Positions 12,184 through 23,918 of a stretch of 64,000 bases of DNA are shown here, one piece after another (position 1 is the stretch's first letter; every line of letters starts with the position of its first letter). The position numbers and the translations under genes were made by a program. The stretch spans positions 342,150 through 406,149 of the forward strand of contig CAMPET010000013.1 of NCBI GenBank assembly GCA_946803715.1, in the 5' to 3' direction. Source of the stretch: Beroe ovata (Eukaryota > Ctenophora > Nuda > Beroida > Beroidae). The notes under the pieces are model-generated. The model saw only the letters and a program-made list of their open reading frames with translations, searched no databases and was not told the origin of the DNA.

Positions 12184-12649
12184 GTTCTTTTTGGAACACA
12201 TCATCTCATTGGAGATAGTGTTTCGAGGGAAACCAAAGGGCCATTCCTATTGACTATAATTGTTTCTAACTCTTTATTAACATGACCTTCATATCATTTC
12301 TCATCATTGCCTAATGAACCCTACTCCTCTTTTAATTATGGTCACTGATTTCTCATAAATATCAGATTCATTCGTATGACTTTTATTTGATAAGATTAAT
12401 AATTGATTTCATTTTGATGATGTTTTAGCGAGAATTTTACCCAACTATGTTTAGGTTTTTATCATAGACAATTCTTTATTCAATTCTGATATTGTCTGAG
12501 TACTTAGGTATAAGTTAAGTAACGTACAAACGTGTAAATGTGTAATAGTTTTCTGAATTCGATCCCCACCTTTCCCTACTTAAATAAAACAGTCCATTCG
12601 GCCAAGTTGTTACAGTTACATATAACATATCACCCCCCTATTAGCAACC
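12184..12649. other. Intergenic between PEX1 and CCDC42
   Basis: AT-rich spacer with the PEX1 3' end on the left and the CCDC42 promoter on the right. I see no further gene in it. Confidence 0.5.
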
Positions 12650-15323
12650 ATGCCAGTGTCATTGGAAGAGTATTTCCGAACCACATTCGAGGACAAGTTA
12701 CTGGTAAAGTTACCAGAGCGAGAGGATGAACATCTCACGCCAGCGACGAGACTCTTGGAAAAGAGACGAGAGATGACAGAAGTTGAACAGGTAAGAATTA
12801 GAATTTAGATTGATGGATAAGAGAAGCTCTCGAGCAATGAGAAACAGGGTTTAGCAATGAATTAGTAACTTAATTTCTTAAATCATCAGCAATTTATCAA
12901 CTTCTCAATTCTCATACTTTGTATGATATACTTAATCTCTAATTTGATTAATAGAATTTTGTGTGAGTATCTAAATATAATATAGACAGAAGTATATTCC
13001 ATACTTGATTTGATCTCACTAGCCCCCCTCCCCCTTTTAGGCTCTGAACGCACAAAAAGAGGAGTTCCAGATGAAGATGGAGTCCATTCAGCAGAGGAGA
13101 GAAGAGTTGGAAAGGAAGGAGTACACTCTGAAAGAGTCCCTGCTGAAGTTTGACAAGTTCTTAAAGGAAAATGATGCCAAGAAGAATCGTGCTGTCAAGA
13201 AAGCAAATGCAGAAAGGGACGCTAAGCTACAGAGAATGCATGAGATCGAGGCTCTGTCAGCTGAAGCTAGTGAGTTTTGATGATAGATAACGGTATCTAT
13301 TGTAAAGTGTGATTTTTTTTGAGGGATGAGAGATCTCATATTTCCCATTTCAGAGCAACTGCAGCACGATCTTGAAGCTCAGAAGATCAAGCTTACTCTT
13401 CACATGGTTTATCAGAAATATATGGACAGTGTTCTGGAGAAGGCAGATGAGTTTTCGGAAAACAAAGATGCAATCCTCAGGTATCATGGTCCTTCTTGGT
13501 CGTGTCAAGTTAAACTCAGTCTAACTTGTTCCACTGTTATCTCGAACTATTGAACTATTGAGACTGTCTATTTCAGGTACGACACGTTAGTAACAACTCA
13601 CCAACACCTTCTTAACCGTGAAACGGATAATCAGGATAGACTGGAGAAGGAAAAGGCGAATTTGATGAAATTCGTGGAAGAGAAAAATAACGATATCATG
13701 AGTTACAATAATCAACTTGCCAATCTACAGGTAAGCGAGAGGCTGGTTTGTCAGTACTCAGTGCAATTCAGTCTTCCGAAAGTACGGTCTTGGGTTCGAT
13801 ATGAATCAGGGCGCTGGCAAGCGCCCGCAGCCACGGAAAGAAAATGGGCGTGGTCCCGGACCGTAGGGCCGGGAGCACTGCCCGAGGCCCGAAGGGCCGA
13901 GGGCAGTGCATGTTCGAAGTGATATGAACTTCCAAAGTAGTGGTGAAGTCATTCAGCGTGNATGAACACACGTTTGTTCCGCACAGAATGCCATTCTCCT
14001 CCCTGATTAGTGATTACACCATCTCGATAATAACACTCCAGAGTCCAGAACACGTTCCACGTGTCTTGCAAGTTGCAACTGCACACGTTTTGTAACATGG
14101 ACTACATATTTTGCATATCATGTACATTCAATCTCTACCTAGCGGATATTTCGTTGTACTCGTTTGTTTGCCATCGATCATGATGTTTCGGGAGATACTC
14201 GGGTACTAAGTTGCAGACACAGGGCAGAAAAGCCGTAAGAGTGAGCTCTTTCTTCTGTTTTCGCGAGGGGAACTTCATTTTTTTGTAAGGTTATCGTAAC
14301 CAACAATACAAAATAGGTAACATGTTACATTTTTACCTATAAACATAGAAAACGGTGAACAGGACATAGAAATTGAGCCTGAGAAACACCTGAGGCCCTT
14401 ATCTGACCCCTTATTTGACAGAACTGAAGTAGGACGTGGTCAAGGAGTTTTCGTACCCTTGAAAAGTATTTTAAACCAGATTCGGTGCTCGAACTTACAT
14501 AAGAAACCATCTGTACACTGATAAAGGGGTAAAATTTAGCTAGCAACCGCCTGAGACCCGTATCCGACCCGTTATTTGACGAATACTGGCGCAGGGCGCG
14601 GTCACTGATCAGTGAGTTCTCGAAAAATGGAATTAGCGCTCAAAATTACATAGGAAACAGTGATATACACTGATAAAGGGGAAAAATTGAGCAAGCAAAC
14701 TCCTGAGACCCTTATCTGACCCTTATCTGACAACAACTGGCATAGGGCGTGATCACAGATCAATTGGACCTCGAAAAATGGAATCTGAGCTCAAAATAAC
14801 AGGAAATGATGGGACTGAAATACTTTTTTTGAGAAAAATGGACCCATCCACCAGCCCTGTGTCTGCAACTTAGTACCTTAAAACCCCCCAGATGTTTAGC
14901 AACTAAATATTTGCCCGATTATAGATGCAGTTGGAAACTGCCCAAAGTGCAGCGGTCAAATGGGAGAGTGTATGGACACACATCAAGAACACCGCTGCCA
15001 GGCAAACTCTCCTGCTGGGACGAATCAAGATGGCAACTCACAACCTCTTCATGCTCATCCACAAGCAAATGAGAACAAAAGCTGAGGTGAGTGGTGTCAG
15101 TGATACGTCACGTACTGGTGGCAATTACAGATCCGCGTCTGCAAAAATTCTAAATTGTCGGTGTCGCGAAGAGCGGCGTCAAAACTATCCAGTAACGAAT
15201 GCTTCATTCCCCCAGACGTCTGAAACCACCGAGCAACAGCTCCAGAAGATACAGATTTACATCCAAGACTTGACGGAAATTATCCAGGAAACAGGTAGAC
15301 AGAGTGACGCCAAGTCCCCGTAA
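12650..15323 (+). CDS. CCDC42: CCDC42/CFAP73-family coiled-coil protein (6 exons)
   Basis: CCDC42-family proteins are coiled coils needed for sperm flagellum/manchette and ciliary assembly. Exons: 12650-12790, 13041-13269, 13354-13480, 13577-13730, 14925-15086 and 15216-15323, summing to 921 nt (306 residues); vertebrate CCDC42 is of similar size. Family landmarks include an N-terminal EEYFRTTFEDKLL, the LLEKRREM segment, KFDKFLKENDAKKNRAVKKA, and near the C-terminus WESVWTHIKNTAARQTLL followed by GRIKMATHNLF. Almost the whole protein is heptad-rich, Lys/Glu/Gln coiled coil. All introns are short except intron 4 (13731-14924), which has been enlarged by two mobile-type repeats and contains a single-N join at 13961. 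The stop follows DAKSP directly after the last coil. CFAP73 is the closest alternative name. Confidence 0.9.
13804..13918. repeat. Small hairpin-ended dispersed repeat, copy 1
   Basis: About 115 bp beginning AATCAGGGCGCTGGCAAGC and ending in a strong hairpin at 13875-13909, with nested arms GCACTGCCC / GGGCAGTGC and GGCCC / GGGCC. A second copy with the same order of motifs lies at 28324-28427. It carries no frame of interest and looks like a short non-autonomous element or SINE-like unit inside CCDC42 intron 4. Confidence 0.65.
14202..14877. mobile_element. Non-autonomous element with 24-bp perfect terminal inverted repeats (MITE-like)
   Basis: The left end (14202-14225, GGTACTAAGTTGCAGACACA...) and the right end (14854-14877) are perfect inverted copies over 24 bp. 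The interior holds about three diverged tandem copies (about 14370, 14550 and 14700) of a 150-175 bp unit with shared words such as CTGAGACCC-TATC-GACCC, CTCGAAAAATGGAAT and ACACTGATAAAGGGG. It has no transposase frame and no obvious target-site duplication. It lies in CCDC42 intron 4. Confidence 0.8.
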
Positions 15324-17531
15324 TAATGACACCCCGTCTTTTTATCGATCTGTAGCATCTATCCAACACGAGAGAGAGAGAGAGTTGTCATGTTAGTGAT
15401 GAAATACGGCAGATATTCATAGTTTTGAAGGAGGCTGGACCACGAGAAAATGTATGATCAGGTTCCAAATTCTTGTTCTCGGGTTCCAAATTCTTGTTTC
15501 CGGGATCTCAATTATGGATTGGCGCAGGAAAAACACTCATACTTCTCCTTGTTCAGTTATGCGTACATATTATTCAGCTTCATAACACATTGCACAAGGC
15601 TTATGTTCATATATAACATTCACGTGATATCGCAATTTCTGTGACACCTTCGACAATTTGTGTTCCATGCGAAGCACAATTCCATCAATAATATTGTTTT
15701 TTGTAGAACATAAACATAAAGTCTATCTCACGTTATGCAGAAATAAACATTGAACATCAGTGCTGTTTAACAATATGAATTTGATTCCACTGTGGACTGT
15801 ATCTTGCAAAGGTGCAATCGTATGAGCATATGGGAAATGATATATTGTGGCCTATGCTGGAAAGCCAGCTTCCATAACTAGATATTTATTCACTCAATGT
15901 CTAATTTCAATAGCTCAGTCATCAACTGACTCATCTTGCATATTACTGCTCACTTACTCACTCACTCATTCACTCACTCATTCACTCACTCATTCACTGA
16001 CTCACTGAATCACTGACTGACTCACTCACTCACTGACTCACTCACTGACTCACTGACTCACTCACACACTCACTCACTCACNNNNNNNNNNNNNNNNNNN
16101 NNNNNNNNNNNNNNNNNNNNNNNNNNNNNNNNNNNNNNNNNNNNNNNNNNNNNNNNNNNNNNNNNNNNNNNNNNNNNNNNNNNNNNNNNNNNNNNNNNNN
16201 NNNNNNNNNNNNNNNNNNNNNNNNNNNNNNNNNNNNNNNNNNNNNNNNNNNNNNNNNNNNNNNNNNNNNNNNNNNNNNNNNNNNNNNNNNNNNNNNTCAC
16301 TCACTCACTCATTCACTCACTCACTCACTCACTCACTCACTCACTCACTCACTCACTCAGCTGAACAAGAGAGAACAACGTATGAGATAGAAATCAATAA
16401 ATCTTGTGACACTGCTATTCCTTACAAAAAGGTAAATTTCTAAGTTTTCCTTGTAACAATTACACTAGTTATGAACGGAAACAATAGGTAATGATGATTG
16501 TACAGAATCGTTTGGAATTTGTAGCATTATCTTGAACTTCATCGAGATTTTACATTTAATTAAGCAATACTGATCGATTGATACACGAACTTTCGAAGGT
16601 TAACTTATAACTTAGGACAATTGGAATGAAGTAGAACCTAACATAACATGACCATCAATTTTGATAGTTGGATGAATTTGTCATACTTTCTATATATTTC
16701 CTAACTTACTTTACTTAGGACCATTTATCTACTGACCTATTACTATTCCTTAATCCTTTCATGATATATACTCATATTTACATTCATATTTCCTAATTCC
16801 TAACATATCCTTTGATTATTATTGATTTTACCTGCTGATATGCATTTATAGATTTTACCAGCGAATATTTCACCGTTCAATCGTTTGGTTTGTTAACAAG
16901 ATAGTGTGGGGGCTTGAGTATGAAGCGATGTTTTAACGATTTCATTCCCCAGATTTCGATCACGCGTTTTCTACCAAAACATCTTCGCAAAAGTTCAACT
17001 CAAGTCATCACGCATTCACGCAATGAGTCACTCAGTTAATCACACATTGTCCAATATCTATCACACTGAAATGGTAAAAACAGGGATTTGATGAGAAAAT
17101 GAATCAGATGTAGATACTATCATTATCAATGATCAAACATTATTTATTACAAATTTGGATGTTATTTTGTATCATGTAATATTAAAACTTGTACATATGA
17201 TATCGTTATCAAATTATTATACCGTTTTAGTCTACCCCCTGTTTGTATCATTGATCTATACAAGGTGAATACATGCAGATTTTCAGTCCATTATATTGAT
17301 ACGTTTTCAAAGTGTTGCGAGTGGTGTAGCACACGTATAGTTCTGATCATTGAGACATATTGACACTTTGTATGAAGATTGCGATGCACAACATGCAACT
17401 TCAACAAATACTATAGCAGATAACACTACACTTGATCTGTTTAACTATTCTTCATGTATCTACAGATCATGTTGAACACGCACTGTATGCATCTTATAGT
17501 ACCGTGTATTCACGTTAACACAGTTTTACGG

Positions 17532-17572
<41 letters not shown>

Positions 17573-17586
17573 AACTCTTTCTACAG
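15324..17586. other. Gap-containing region between CCDC42 and the NDUFA12 exon
   Basis: Contains an (ACTC)n-type repeat around 15945-16360 interrupted by a 215-N assembly gap (16082-16296), then AT-rich DNA and an (AC)n run at about 17535-17570. The 5' exons of NDUFA12 should lie here or in the gap, but I could not recognise them. Confidence 0.6.
15945..16360. repeat. (ACTC)n tetranucleotide repeat around the assembly gap
   Basis: Long run of CACT/CATT/GACT tetranucleotides on both sides of the N block at 16082-16296. The repeat is the probable cause of the gap, so the true length is unknown. Confidence 0.9.
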
Positions 17587-17845
17587 GAACAGATGGGTAC
17601 AGTTTGCGGATCCTAACTGGATTATCCAGAACAGTGACGCGAGTGAAATCCCTCCCGAATGGCACAATTGGATGCACTACATGACCGACGATACTCCTGT
17701 ATCCAAACCACCAACTGAGCAGAAATTTCACATGGAGCACAGGAGCAATATGACACGTACATTTGACGAGAGGTACACTCCTTCAACCACTACCAAACCG
17801 AAAATTCACTCCTGGAGCCCTCCACAGGGGAAACAGATTGAGTAA
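17587..17845 (+). CDS. NDUFA12: NADH dehydrogenase (complex I) subunit A12, 3' exon only
   Basis: The exon follows an acceptor (TCTACAG) and codes for 86 codons including the stop TAA at 17843-17845. The frame NRWVQFADPNW, then SEIPPEWHNWMHYMTDDTP and KPPTEQKFHMEHRSNMT, then the C-terminal PKIHSWSPPQGKQIE, carries the family core, where a Trp-rich PPEWHxWxHxxTDxxP motif is diagnostic. The protein is an accessory subunit of the mitochondrial complex I peripheral arm. The N-terminal part (normally with a GTLVGxDxxGNKYYE-type motif) is missing from the visible sequence; the exon starts in phase 1, so an upstream exon must exist. NDUFAF2 is a relative but lacks this C-terminal form. Confidence 0.85.
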
Positions 17846-18755
17846 CTGTGTCGAATAGCTGACAAGGAGAATTGATGTTGAAATGATAGACAATTTGTTT
17901 GGCATGTTGACACGCATGTGTTGGGAAATTTTACATTTTAAATACAATCCGCGTTTGCCAACTGCCATGGTTTAGACTCGAGACGACCATTCGTTATGAA
18001 CTTATGTGAAATATGTCATGATATGTTTATAGTAATTTATCATTGTCAAGATTTCAATAATTGGTTATTTCAAATCCAATTTATATTGGAGAAAGCGTCG
18101 AAAAATGCCCACTAACGCGGAATTTGGCATGTTTTGAAAATTGCCAATGTACCAAACTGAAAATCGTATACTGGATTGCGCGAGTCTTTGTTAGGTGATG
18201 ATCTGCGCGCAGGAACCCCCTTGACAACGCCACGTACGTAACTCTCATAATACTGTGGATTTAAAGTTCGGGGACTTCGAATTTTCCGAGATTCCTTTCC
18301 TTCCGTCTGTTAATTGTTAAGGCGTTTTATTCTACCATTGAATTAGCTGTTTAGAGAGGGGAGCTCTCCTTGTCAATAGGAAACATATGATTGGTGATGA
18401 CAATCGCCGGGCAGCAGCGTATCTTCCTTTTGATTATGTCAGCGGGATGAAATTTTTGACCACAGTACCTCCAGTATTTACCCCCGCGAGATACTTTTGC
18501 CATCTGCTATCATTGATTATCTAAGTATCCATTTTTCTTCCGTGCTCGCGAATTCTACAACTCTGTATATACGAATACGCGTGCGCGCTCCTCTTATATA
18601 TGCCGAAAAGATACACTCAACACAACAAAATAGCACTCGCGCGTCGTGAAAAGTACGATTTCTCCTTGAATTTGTGTGGACAAATTACAACGACTAATCT
18701 TGAACTGCTGAAATTTGATTTTAGATTAGATCAACAAGTTAAAATAGTTACATTA
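17846..18755. other. Intergenic between convergent NDUFA12 and TRMT13
   Basis: About 900 bp where the plus-strand NDUFA12 and the minus-strand TRMT13 end towards each other. I see no gene, repeat or RNA here. Confidence 0.5.
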
Positions 18756-20078
18756 TCAAGATTCTGACCTTTCCATGAAACACAAAAGTGCGGTATTTTC
18801 GGGTGATATTGAAACATCGACATAAGAAGCGAACTGTACGAAAAATCCCCGGTCCTTCATGAATTGGGCTCTACTGTCATTCAGAACCATCTTGGCACAT
18901 CTACCTAAATGCCATTGTAGGGTCTTATCCAAAACAAGGTGATCATTCTGTACGTACTGAAGGGGTTTTTCCACAAATTTCTGTATCTCAGCATCGAGGT
19001 GCGTTTTATGGTTCGTCAATATTGTATCAATGTTAAAACACGTTGCCCAAGCACTCATCGAGCTGAGGGTATAAAACTGTGGCGGTTTGAAATGTTCTAA
19101 AAAATGAGATTTCCCGGTGAACGTTTCCCAAGTACAGAGATGATGGCAACACAGAGCTATGAGGACCGATGTTGCTTTGAGCTGAGCAACGTTGCTCGCG
19201 GCAACCAAGGCTAGGTCAGTCGCACCGCCACACAAATGTTTACACGTGATGCACACATTCCTACATTCCGATACTTGTGATAAGCCACATAGATTAGCAT
19301 CCTTTATATCCATCTTCAGCCGAACATAGTTCTTCCTCTCTTTCTTAAAATAAACATCGGCTTTTCTGCGACACATTTGTCTATCTATCAGAACAAAGAA
19401 ATTCCCCGGTTCACTGAAATCAAACCATTGACTTAGATTTCCCTTCCCCGCCCCTAACTCGACGAAACAATTGTCAGAGATAGAATTCTGTGAGGAATGC
19501 TTGGAGTAGAATGTCCGAAATGTATTGACAAGAGAAACTTGTTGTACGGCATGTTTGTGTGCGGCCGCGCCCATTTCTCTGTTTTGTGTCCTGAAGAGGG
19601 GCTGAAACCGGTTCATATCTTGTTCTGACACACCCTCAGCCGTCACCATTTCACAAACTCTACTTTCTGCGCCATACCTCAGTAACGCACCGCACACGTC
19701 TATCAGGTCCTCTAGAGGGAGTGAAGAGAGAGGCTGTCTCTGAACACTGCACCCATTACACTCAGGCATGTTGATATTCTCACTGTAATACGGTTCATCG
19801 GTGTAAACAAACTTGTTTGCATTGCACACTTTCAAGTGTTTAGCTAGTTTGGACTGTTGGATAAAATGGGCCCGATCCAAGGGACACGGCACGTGCTGAT
19901 CGGTCACGTGACCCTCACCGCTTGTCACCTGATCAGTAACGTGATGTGACACGTGCTCAGCACAGTAATCGCTGTGTTTGAGTGGCCTCAGTTTACATCG
20001 TCTCTTCTTGCGGGTAACGTAGTGAACACATGTCACAGTCGAGAGGGAATCATCTGCTCGGTGCACACCGTCAGACAT
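18756..20078 (-). CDS. TRMT13: tRNA:m4X modification enzyme TRM13, intronless
   Basis: TRM13 2'-O-methylates position 4 of the acceptor stem of tRNA-Gly, -Pro and -His. The 440-residue frame shows the family order. An N-terminal CCCH-like zinc motif (CVHYVTRKKRRCKL...HSDYCAEH) is followed by a U11-48K-type CHHC finger (CPLDRAHFIQQSKLAKHLKVC). The Rossmann methyltransferase domain follows, with SAM motif VELGAGKGNLSQW (about residue 207), VLIDRQ, the LKMDIKD strand, CKHLCGGATDLAL and IALCCHHLC. Length is close to the human protein (about 480). No intron interrupts it. The gene ends convergently with NDUFA12 and starts about 740 bp beyond the NDUFA2 stop on the same strand. Confidence 0.95.
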   Translation of the reverse strand: MSDGVHRADDSLSTVTCVHYVTRKKRRCKLRPLKHSDYCAEHVSHHVTDQVTSGEGHVTDQHVPCPLDRAHFIQQSKLAKHLKVCNANKFVYTDEPYYSENINMPECNGCSVQRQPLSSLPLEDLIDVCGALLRYGAESRVCEMVTAEGVSEQDMNRFQPLFRTQNREMGAAAHKHAVQQVSLVNTFRTFYSKHSSQNSISDNCFVELGAGKGNLSQWFDFSEPGNFFVLIDRQMCRRKADVYFKKERKNYVRLKMDIKDANLCGLSQVSECRNVCITCKHLCGGATDLALVAASNVAQLKATSVLIALCCHHLCTWETFTGKSHFLEHFKPPQFYTLSSMSAWATCFNIDTILTNHKTHLDAEIQKFVEKPLQYVQNDHLVLDKTLQWHLGRCAKMVLNDSRAQFMKDRGFFVQFASYVDVSISPENTALLCFMERSES

Positions 20079-20814
20079 GGATCAGAGCGGTATGGACCAG
20101 AGCTCCGTCTCAAGACTTCATCCTGATAGCGTGAACATATGAAAGATCATGTGCAAGAGATACAGTTATTTTCCATTGATGGGACATTTATCAATGGTGT
20201 GATCGAAAACAGCCAATGGAAACATCGTATCAATAATTTAATTTGAAAACGGGACATGTACATTCGAAATTAACCAAAACTTCACATCTATCAACATGAA
20301 TATTATGACTGCTCAGTGATCATCCTCAGTGATCTAACAACTATTGGGGAGCCATGAACTAGAACATTCCAAACAAGCATTCTGAAAACACTCTAAGTCT
20401 AACACTTCTGTAATGCCACCAATAAAATCTAGATGACTTCCGACATCCTGCATTTTGACACTTCAAAATGTTATCCTGCTACAGCTCTAGTCATGGGATA
20501 GAGCATTCTCAGAAACGGATATTGTAATGCGAATATTCGCAGCGCTAGACAACTGGTTGAGGTATGTTTGCATTGAGAAGGAGCGGAAACAAACACGTGC
20601 ACTACCACGTGTGACATGCCATAACTCGAGCGAGTGTCAATCCTAAGAAAAGGAGTTCGCACTTCCTAGTACAGTAGCAAATATGAACAGTTAGTAGCAC
20701 TGGAAATGGAGGGAGATTGGTTGACATGTACCAGTTCACATATTGACAAATTTACCCCGATATAACAGTGAATGTATCTCTCCTGATGCTACAGTATGTG
20801 AAAACACATCCATT
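20079..20814. other. Intergenic, TRMT13 5' flank and NDUFA2 3' flank
   Basis: AT-rich spacer between two minus-strand genes. Short open frames are present but none resembles a protein I know. Confidence 0.45.
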
Positions 20815-21132
20815 TCACACAACCTGGGAAGCAGCAGCTGCTGCCACATTCTGGACAGCAGTATCGTCCAGCCTCTTCAACTCGTCCAGTATCTCCGAAC
20901 TGGACAGATTCTCCAAAACAGCGCGCTTCTCCCTGCCGTGTGAGAACCGTGCAGTCATGACAGGCTGCACACCACTGCACTCTCTGATCAGAATGGGCGT
21001 GGTCGGGTTGTGTTGTTTCAACTCCACGTAGTGAGATGTGATAAAGTCGCGCGCCCCGGCACTGGCAGCGGAATTCTGACACAGGATTAGCCTGACCTCC
21101 CGTACTGCTCCTGACAGTCGTAAACTTGCCAT
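20815..21132 (-). CDS. NDUFA2: NADH dehydrogenase (complex I) subunit A2 (B8), intronless
   Basis: 105 residues starting MASLRLSGAVREVRLILCQ. The thioredoxin-like NDUFA2 fold is evident from REVRLILCQNSAASAGARDFI, then YVELKQHNPTTPILIRECSGVQP, and LEN-LSSSEILDELKRL. The IxLCQ..S..S.G.R.FI and NP..PILIRE segments are diagnostic. The family is an accessory subunit of the complex I N-module and sits in the mitochondrial matrix. Length (about 99 in human) and start agree with the family. The protein ends with an Ala-rich helix. Confidence 0.95.
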   Translation of the reverse strand: MASLRLSGAVREVRLILCQNSAASAGARDFITSHYVELKQHNPTTPILIRECSGVQPVMTARFSHGREKRAVLENLSSSEILDELKRLDDTAVQNVAAAAASQVV

Positions 21133-21680
21133 ATCCTGAACAGATGGGGGTTATTTCTCCATTGGATGAAGCATCATTGACATTAAAAATTTCTTGATAA
21201 GGGTTACAAGCGTCAAGCAATATATCTAGCAATGATAATCTCAATTGAAGGATAAGACGAAAATCGAAAGGATGATACAATAGTTTCGACTATTGAGTAT
21301 CAGTTTGCCATGTAATTTCTCCATAGTAGAGCATGCGAGTAAAACTCATAATATACAACATTTCCGAGAAATATACACATTTTATCCGATCCTCCGAAAT
21401 GAATGAAACTGATATACCACAATACCGTCTACTATATGGCAGATTTAGAGGTATCGGGTTGGACTGTGATACAGCATACATCCCACACTGAACACTCATA
21501 TAATAAAGTTATGAAATCTTTAGATCACTAACAATAAGCGTAAAACACGAGTTTTACATCGCATTATCTCTATCATAATATCATTATTAATAAGTTAAAA
21601 TGTAAACTATATAAGAAAACGTGAGTTAAAAACACACACTGTTTGTACCACCAAAGTATAACTAAAATAACCACCCCGAG
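21133..21680. other. Intergenic between NDUFA2 and HINT
   Basis: AT-rich spacer of about 550 bp. No supported gene or repeat. Confidence 0.45.
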
Positions 21681-22145
<465 letters not shown>

Positions 22146-22179
22146 CTAATCTGGTAGTTTCAATGTTTAGCGTGTGCTG

Positions 22180-22202
22180 AACTCCAGCTATGAGCTGGAG
22201 TT
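22180..22202. other. Perfect 10-bp inverted repeat
   Basis: AACTCCAGCT, a 3-nt loop (ATG), then AGCTGGAGTT, about 45 bp upstream of the HINT start. It could be a cruciform or a transcription-factor site. No function can be assigned. Confidence 0.5.
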
Positions 22203-22872
22203 ATAAATGCAGTCTACTTTGACCACTTAGCATATGGCTAAATGTCTGGAAATACCAGTAAACTACTGCTAGATCCCTGATTCATAGAAAATTCTACCTC
22301 CAGACAATTTAGGCGTGGTTAAAAGTGTGGTTAGAAGATCGTGAAATATTACGCTTCATTAAAATCTAACAGGACAACGTCGCCCATGAGATATTGTTGC
22401 CCATATAAAATCATTGACTATGACACGTTACTATTAATAGTCATCATTAAAAAGGGAAAGATGGGAGAAGATCTTCGTAATTGAATGGTTGTGTCATTCC
22501 TATTTTTAGCCACACGTGAGTAAATTCTCTCCCTCACCCAGTTGCACAGAGGTTATCTGTTGGCAAGTTTATGTCATATCTTACGTCATCATTCAGGTAT
22601 GTTTTCCAAGCACAGTTCAGGGCACAGGGATGGCAAAACGGCATCTGATAAGAGCAATTAAGAACCAATCACGGTTCGAGTTAGGCTGTTTGTATATTAT
22701 TGAAAATAGTCAGTCTATTAATGCATTCCATGTAACATAACTTTAAAATAATTTATGTACAATACAATATGATCTGTGTCAAATACCTAATAAAATTCAG
22801 TGTAGAAATTGATTAAAAATGATAACGGGAATTTCGTACCAACGAAACAAGGAAAATTCCATAACTATCATT
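22203..22872. other. Intergenic between HINT and HAUS2
   Basis: AT-rich DNA. I see no gene or recognisable repeat in it. Confidence 0.45.
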
Positions 22873-23484
22873 TCATATTTCCAGTGTGGTATGATTTGCC
22901 ATTGGTTCGCGTACCTTAACCAATGCCCTGTGTTGTGCGATCAGGTTATCATACAAAGTTTGGACACTATGAGCTAGATCAGATATCAGTTGTACTGAGT
23001 GGGTCAGATTCTCCTCCGACACACGACTCTGTTTAAACTTCTCCACATCTGCAATGTGAGCTGCTAGCTGGGTACAAACTCGACCCAGCTTCTCGAACGT
23101 GTTCACGGCATAAGACTGGTACCTTGCCTCGATGACCAGTCTGCCAGGGTCATGAGGTGTCCTGATCCGGTCCAGTAAAGTGTCTCTGTTGTCAAGGATG
23201 AGAGTAACTGTCTGTGATACTTCCTCCGTGAGGGCGGCTATCTGTGTCAAACTGTCAATCCCCACCAACTCCTTGTTATCCTTGTGTAGGTTTCTCTGCA
23301 GTACTTCCAGTTCTCCCGAGTGTATTTGTGAAGAGAGAGCTGATATCTCGTTCAGAGCAGATATTATCTTGAGTGAGGAGTTGTCAGCCACGTCATCAGG
23401 AGTGACGTCACTATGACAACCTTGTGATGATAAGATACTGAGGAGAGTGCTTTCGGGGCATTCTGTAACCCAGGGGTTTGCCAT
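22873..23484 (-). CDS. HAUS2: HAUS augmin-like complex subunit 2, intronless
   Basis: 203 residues starting MANPW, the short N-terminal motif seen in HAUS2 (human about 235 residues). The central segment LILDNRDTLLDRIRTPHDPG followed by RLVIEARYQSYAV corresponds to the conserved L..R...P......I.A.YH.Y region of HAUS2. The rest is mainly amphipathic helix (coiled coil). Augmin recruits gamma-tubulin to existing spindle microtubules and promotes branching nucleation; HAUS2 is one of its eight subunits. There are no introns in the coding region. The assignment rests on moderate similarity along the middle of the protein plus length and the N-terminus. Confidence 0.72.
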   Translation of the reverse strand: MANPWVTECPESTLLSILSSQGCHSDVTPDDVADNSSLKIISALNEISALSSQIHSGELEVLQRNLHKDNKELVGIDSLTQIAALTEEVSQTVTLILDNRDTLLDRIRTPHDPGRLVIEARYQSYAVNTFEKLGRVCTQLAAHIADVEKFKQSRVSEENLTHSVQLISDLAHSVQTLYDNLIAQHRALVKVREPMANHTTLEI

Positions 23485-23802
23485 GGTACACAGACCTATG
23501 TGGAGATGTGTGATTTAATTATCATGTGACTGTCATGTGTCAGCCTACCATGAATAGGATGAATGTTCTATTGAGTCGAATATATTAACTTTTGTGAGCT
23601 ATTACTATCCTTTAATTCATGCGGATGATCAACAGCCATAGAAAATACCTGTTACTCTTGTTACACTGCTTTATGTTACATGTGTGTAACATTGTTACAT
23701 TCCCCTTGTAATTGGATATGGGTTGTGACCTCACTGTACAACTCTTATATTGGTGAATCTCATCTTACAGTTTCCGTATTCACACACCCACAGTCCACTG
23801 TG

Positions 23803-23918
23803 GTGGATCAGGAGGGTCACACAGAATTTTATCTCTGAAAAATATAATTTGACCCTTCTGATCCATACACGACACACGTGGATCACAGAGTTCACCTTAT
23901 GTGACCCTCCTGATCCAC
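23803..23918. mobile_element. 116-bp fold-back (MITE-like) element
   Basis: Perfect 19-bp terminal inverted repeats, GTGGATCAGGAGGGTCACA at 23803-23821 and its complement at 23900-23918. The middle has a second, weaker inverted pair (CTGATCCA / TGGATCA). The whole segment can fold on itself. It has no coding capacity and lies upstream of HAUS2. Confidence 0.7.

Noticed and set aside
16070-16304. Open frames across the N gap.
   Set aside because: Made of Ns.
20789-21280. 163-codon Cys-rich frame overlapping NDUFA2 on the same strand.
   Set aside because: It is an out-of-frame shadow of the clearly conserved NDUFA2 coding sequence.
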